DNA from: Saururus chinensis
Taxonomy: Eukaryota > Streptophyta > Magnoliopsida > Piperales > Saururaceae
Assembly (NCBI GenBank): GCA_035235625.1
Contig: CP141143.1
Location: 23,357,092 to 23,421,091, forward strand
Length of the DNA: 64,000 bases
Direction of reading: 5' to 3'
This document shows, piece after piece, positions 60,400 through 64,000 of the stretch. The notes below the pieces were generated by a model. That model made no database searches, had not been told where the DNA came from, and was given only the letters and a program-made list of their open reading frames with translations. How positions within the stretch are numbered: position 1 is the first letter of the stretch; every line of letters starts with the position of its first letter. The position numbers and the translations under genes are program-made.

Positions 60400-63010
60400 A
60401 TGCCCCCATCATGCCCCCTTAACCTGAACCCTGCCAAAAAGGAATGGTAAGGGTGTGAATTAGATAAGTTATAAACCCAAACCCAGTCTAGATCGAAGTA
60501 CACAATACTTCACTTTGTGCAAAAGTAATATCCGAAAAAAGAAATTCAAATGAAACTATTAAGCTTAACTATAAGCATTCACATTACCAACATAAATTCA
60601 CAAACATAATGGAGTCTCAATCCTCAAAACGGCAATAATCTATGTCATCAAAATAATGCTCTTCTAAAACATGATTAGGTCACAATGCTACATCATAGAT
60701 AAACTAAAGTCTATCCCAAAACATGTGAACTATCCCTACTCTGAGTCTGCCTAATCTCCACCTTGCTCACAAAATAAATCATCCTCAACACTTTCATAGC
60801 ACAACCACATAAAGGATCCTAAAGGGATACCCTAAACAAAACAATGCAAACGGGGTAAGCTTAGCTCAATAAGAGTTTGAAAACATATATCTCACATTAA
60901 CACCAAAAATATAATCCTTAATATGCATAACCAAAACCTTAAGCACTATTAGTGTTAAAAACACAAGAGCATATTAAATCCCTTACACATAAAACTTGTG
61001 CAAATATCTCATTGATGCATCATAATCTATAAACAAAACCTATGCAAATGCCTTAATGGTGTATCATAATCCACACACAGAACCTATGCATTCAAGTATC
61101 ATAATCTATACACAACTTATATAATCAAGTGTCATGATCCATACTCAACATATATAAATAAGCATCATGATCTAGACATAAAACATGTGTAAATAAAATA
61201 TCATAATCCATACACAAAACCTATGTAAATAAGCATCAGAATTTATACACAAAACATGTGTAAATAAGCATCATAGTAATTTATAAATCATTGATAATCC
61301 TAATTCATAAATCATTGATACTCCTGGTACCCAAATATACTTAATATTTTCTTACTCGGTATTCCTAAGCTAGAAATACCAAAAGAAGTTGACAAATCCT
61401 ATAAATTGGAATTGCCCTTGGTTAGCCATTGCACAAGGGCAAACCAACCTAAAGCTCACTCTAGAAGTCTCATTGAATTTACTCACTTTAGCATTATGCT
61501 CTTCTCAACTCAGGGAGGAACCTTTTCCTTGAGGACGTAAAACCCTTCCCTTTTCAAACAGAAAACCCCACCCTTTCGGACTAATCCAAAAAACTACAAA
61601 ACACTATGACTAATCATGGTTTAACAAATAATTTTTACGATATATGCAACATGATTCATACGTGAACAATGCTAAGTGCATGCAAGCATAGATATTTATG
61701 CTAATCAATAACACTATCATGCATGAGACATGGTTCATATGTAGTTAATAAGGTCATGTAAGCATTAGTACATGTAAATGTAAGTGGTCATACTCATAAA
61801 AGATTTAAAGTATATGAAACATGGTTCATGCATGAATAATATTACATGTGTGCAAACATTCATATCATGGAATGATAATTATTTACTAGTTATATGTAAG
61901 AGACATAAAGGAACCTTCAAAATCTAGCTTAAAATAAGCATAAAAATTAATTTTCACTTGGGAGATCAATTGAGTATACAAAAATGGCAAATAATTAGTT
62001 TGGTGATTGATTGGTCCAACCGGATAATCGATCGGCCAAACCGATTGATTAGCCAAGATAGGGCTATCAATCGGTCATAGTAAAACTGAAGATAGATCAC
62101 TTACCAATCAATCGTTGTTCAAGGGCAATCGATCAATCATGCATAGAAACACAAAAAACCTAATTTCTTTTGCACAAAACTAGTCTGATTTTTCATCAAA
62201 ACCTCATCAAACCTTAAGAAAATATTATCTAAGGTTTAGACATAATAGATCCAACATAACTCATGTATATTCATGTCAAAACATCAACAAAATATATAAT
62301 CAAAAAGATTTAAGTTCACACATCCAACATACTTCAAGAACATAATTTCACATACAAGCATGGTGTTAATATAAAAAAAAACTCATCACCCCTTACCTCA
62401 AATCAATTAGTAGACCCTTCAATCTCCTCCTAACCTCAAGGAATTCATACCCAACAAATTAGGTCATATTAGCCCTAAGAAAAAACCACAACTTACCACC
62501 AAATAGGGACTCAAAATCACTAATAGAAAAATAAATCAACATTCACTCGTACCCAAAACAAATCACAATAGTAGAAGAAAGAAATAAAGATTTAGGGTTT
62601 CAAAACATGGGTAAAAAAATGTGCTTAAAGAGGAGAGAACATGAGATTAAAGGTGAAAACATAAATAATCATGAAGAAACCTGATGAATTTACCTTGGAT
62701 GAAGTTTTCCTTTCTTAAGAGGGAGGTAAAGTACTCTAAACCCTTCAAAAATATCACACCACCAAATGGGAGAACGGCCGATATGGATATTTATACTATA
62801 AGGTAAGTAATTGGACTTGCATTGGGCTCAACAAAGGAACAAGTGAACCTACTTAGGGAAATAGGCTAGAATAAGTGTGACAAAACCCAAACCTATTTAA
62901 GATATTAAGTGAAGGTTGGCCGCCCAAGAAGTTGGCATGACACTGAGGATGGTCATGGGTCCTTGAGTGGGGCCCACTTCCATAATACAAGAAAATATAT
63001 AAAAATTACA
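60400..63010. mobile_element. Gypsy LTR-like block (family E, copy 2) within the hAT gene
   Basis: Non-coding AT-rich block between the two transposase halves, with motifs shared in order with 35860-36500, a ~36-bp tandem array (61020-61280) and GATCGATCGGCC..CCGATTGATT motifs (62020-62080). Exact ends and a target duplication were not found. Confidence 0.4.
61020..61280 (+). repeat. ~36-bp tandem array
   Basis: About seven degenerate units of CATCATAATCTATACACAAA + ACCTATGTAAATAAG. Confidence 0.75.
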
Positions 63011-63172
63011 ACAATTAGTGTTGTAATATAGTAGTTTATGCTACAAACTAATTTTTTTTACAAAATTCAAAACAAGACTAATAAATATTTATAATCAAAC
63101 TAAACCATCACACAATAAAGTAAATAATAATAATAATAAATTAGATCTCACAAACATGACATTCATTAAGTC

Positions 63173-64000
63173 CTATATGAGGTAGCTTTTTGTAACCCAA
63201 CATATAATTAAACTTTCTAATCCTTCACAAGTTTCTAACATTAAATATGTGTTATTCCACCTATGACGAATATTTAATTGAAATTTTTTATTTTTCTTAC
63301 CTTGTAATCTACACAAGTCTTTAAATTCTTGAATTCTAGAGAGTGAATAGGTGATATGTAACAAAATATTTTTATTTAATTGAATATGAGGATTAACAAC
63401 ATTCAAACCATCTTCAATAAATAAATAAATTATTTGACATGCATATCTAATATGAAACATATTTGATTCTATTGCACCAATGTGATCACAATGAGCTTCT
63501 AAAAGTTCTACAATAGAATTATTATTAGAGACATTGTGTAAAGTAATAGGCATAAGTTTATCTTTAATTGAGTATTCATTTAAAATAAAAATCCATTATT
63601 TTTTAGTAATTGAAGCGGAATGAGGATATTCTATCATATTAAAATATATTATTCTCTCATTTAATCTCCATGATTCATCAATAAAATGAGTGATAACACA
63701 TACATAGCCAATATCTTCGTTATTAGTCCAAATTTCAAAAGTTAAAGAAATCCTACTTAGAATTATTTGTAGGGTGTTTATAAGTTCTACCTTGTACTCC
63801 TTGTGTAGCTTGAAAATATTTCTCTTCAAAGTGTTGCATGATATTGTGTTGAAGGTCAGATTGAGAACTTGCCTCACATACGTCTCAAAAAAGGAGTCAT
63901 CAACAAAGGAGAAGGGTTGCTCATCGTGCACAATGTACTTCAAAAGATCCCTCTGATTTGTATCTTTATTAAAATTAAAAGTACTAAGAGAGGTAGAATA
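63173..64000 (-). pseudogene. hAT (BED-type) transposase, N-terminal/middle part, runs off the window
   Basis: The minus strand is open from the window edge: RDLLKYIVHDEQPFSFVDDS, TLKRNIFKLHKEYKVELINT, ISLTFEIWTNNEDIGYVCV, THFIDESWRL and NERIIYF up to a stop at 63596. After a frame break it continues from 63553 with IRYACQIIYLFIEDG.., LSRIQEFKDL and RHRWNNTYLMLETCEGLE. These are DAYSLEEPER/RICESLEEPER-type hAT motifs: (I)T.D.WT....GY..VT.HFID..W.L, and RWNSTY.ML. The expected catalytic aspartate after 'T' is Glu here (FEIWT for TDMWT). One frame break near 63555-63595 and loss of continuity after 63173 make it non-functional. Confidence 0.8.

Overview
The window is nuclear DNA of a flowering plant. 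The evidence is GT-AG introns, plant-specific gene families (h-type thioredoxin, an RTE1-like DUF778 protein) and deep nesting of plant LTR retrotransposons, hAT elements and MITEs. I cannot place the species. Only two host genes look intact: a cytosolic thioredoxin h (27167-29042, minus, three exons) and a REVERSION-TO-ETHYLENE-SENSITIVITY1-like membrane protein (coding 56083-57074, minus, with a 5' UTR exon and TATA box near 58.6 kb). Almost everything else is repetitive.

Layout. 1-2297: LTR and gag debris. 2298-11246: three ~320-bp LTRs of one Ty3/gypsy-like family (called D here) with tRNA-Met-type primer sites and gag debris. Between the first two lies a 3.8-kb hAT element (2745-6559, perfect 8-bp target duplication) carrying a fragment of a plastid ribosomal-protein (PSRP2) gene. 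The neighbouring D internal region carries a fragment of cytosolic ribosomal protein L12. 11247-13750: another LTR with primer site. 13929-20307: a ~3.3-kb LTR (family A) split by a second family A LTR (15718-18780, TSD TAATC). 20308-24880: broken Sirevirus-like Ty1/copia polyprotein. 26384-26940: two MITEs, then the thioredoxin gene.

29777-35473: a long LTR-like unit (family B) with tandem arrays and a 1.3-kb TIR-bounded insert. 35474-39736: gypsy-type LTR sequence, hit by a deleted RTE-type LINE with a 17-bp TSD. 39737-43236: 5'-truncated copia pol plus its 3' LTR. 46407-54601: a minus-strand family A LTR split by a second family B unit (47713-52498, perfect TSD TCACA). Then the RTE1-like gene, a copia LTR remnant near its promoter, and a hAT transposase gene in two pieces (59690-60300 and 63173-64000) separated by LTR-like sequence.

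No defence system, CRISPR array, tRNA or rRNA gene was found. The most unusual content is (i) captured ribosomal-protein gene fragments in two different element types and (ii) family B: 4.4-4.8 kb TG...CA units with 5-bp TSD, no protein-coding capacity, conserved tandem-array blocks and a TATA box only ~112 bp from the 3' end.
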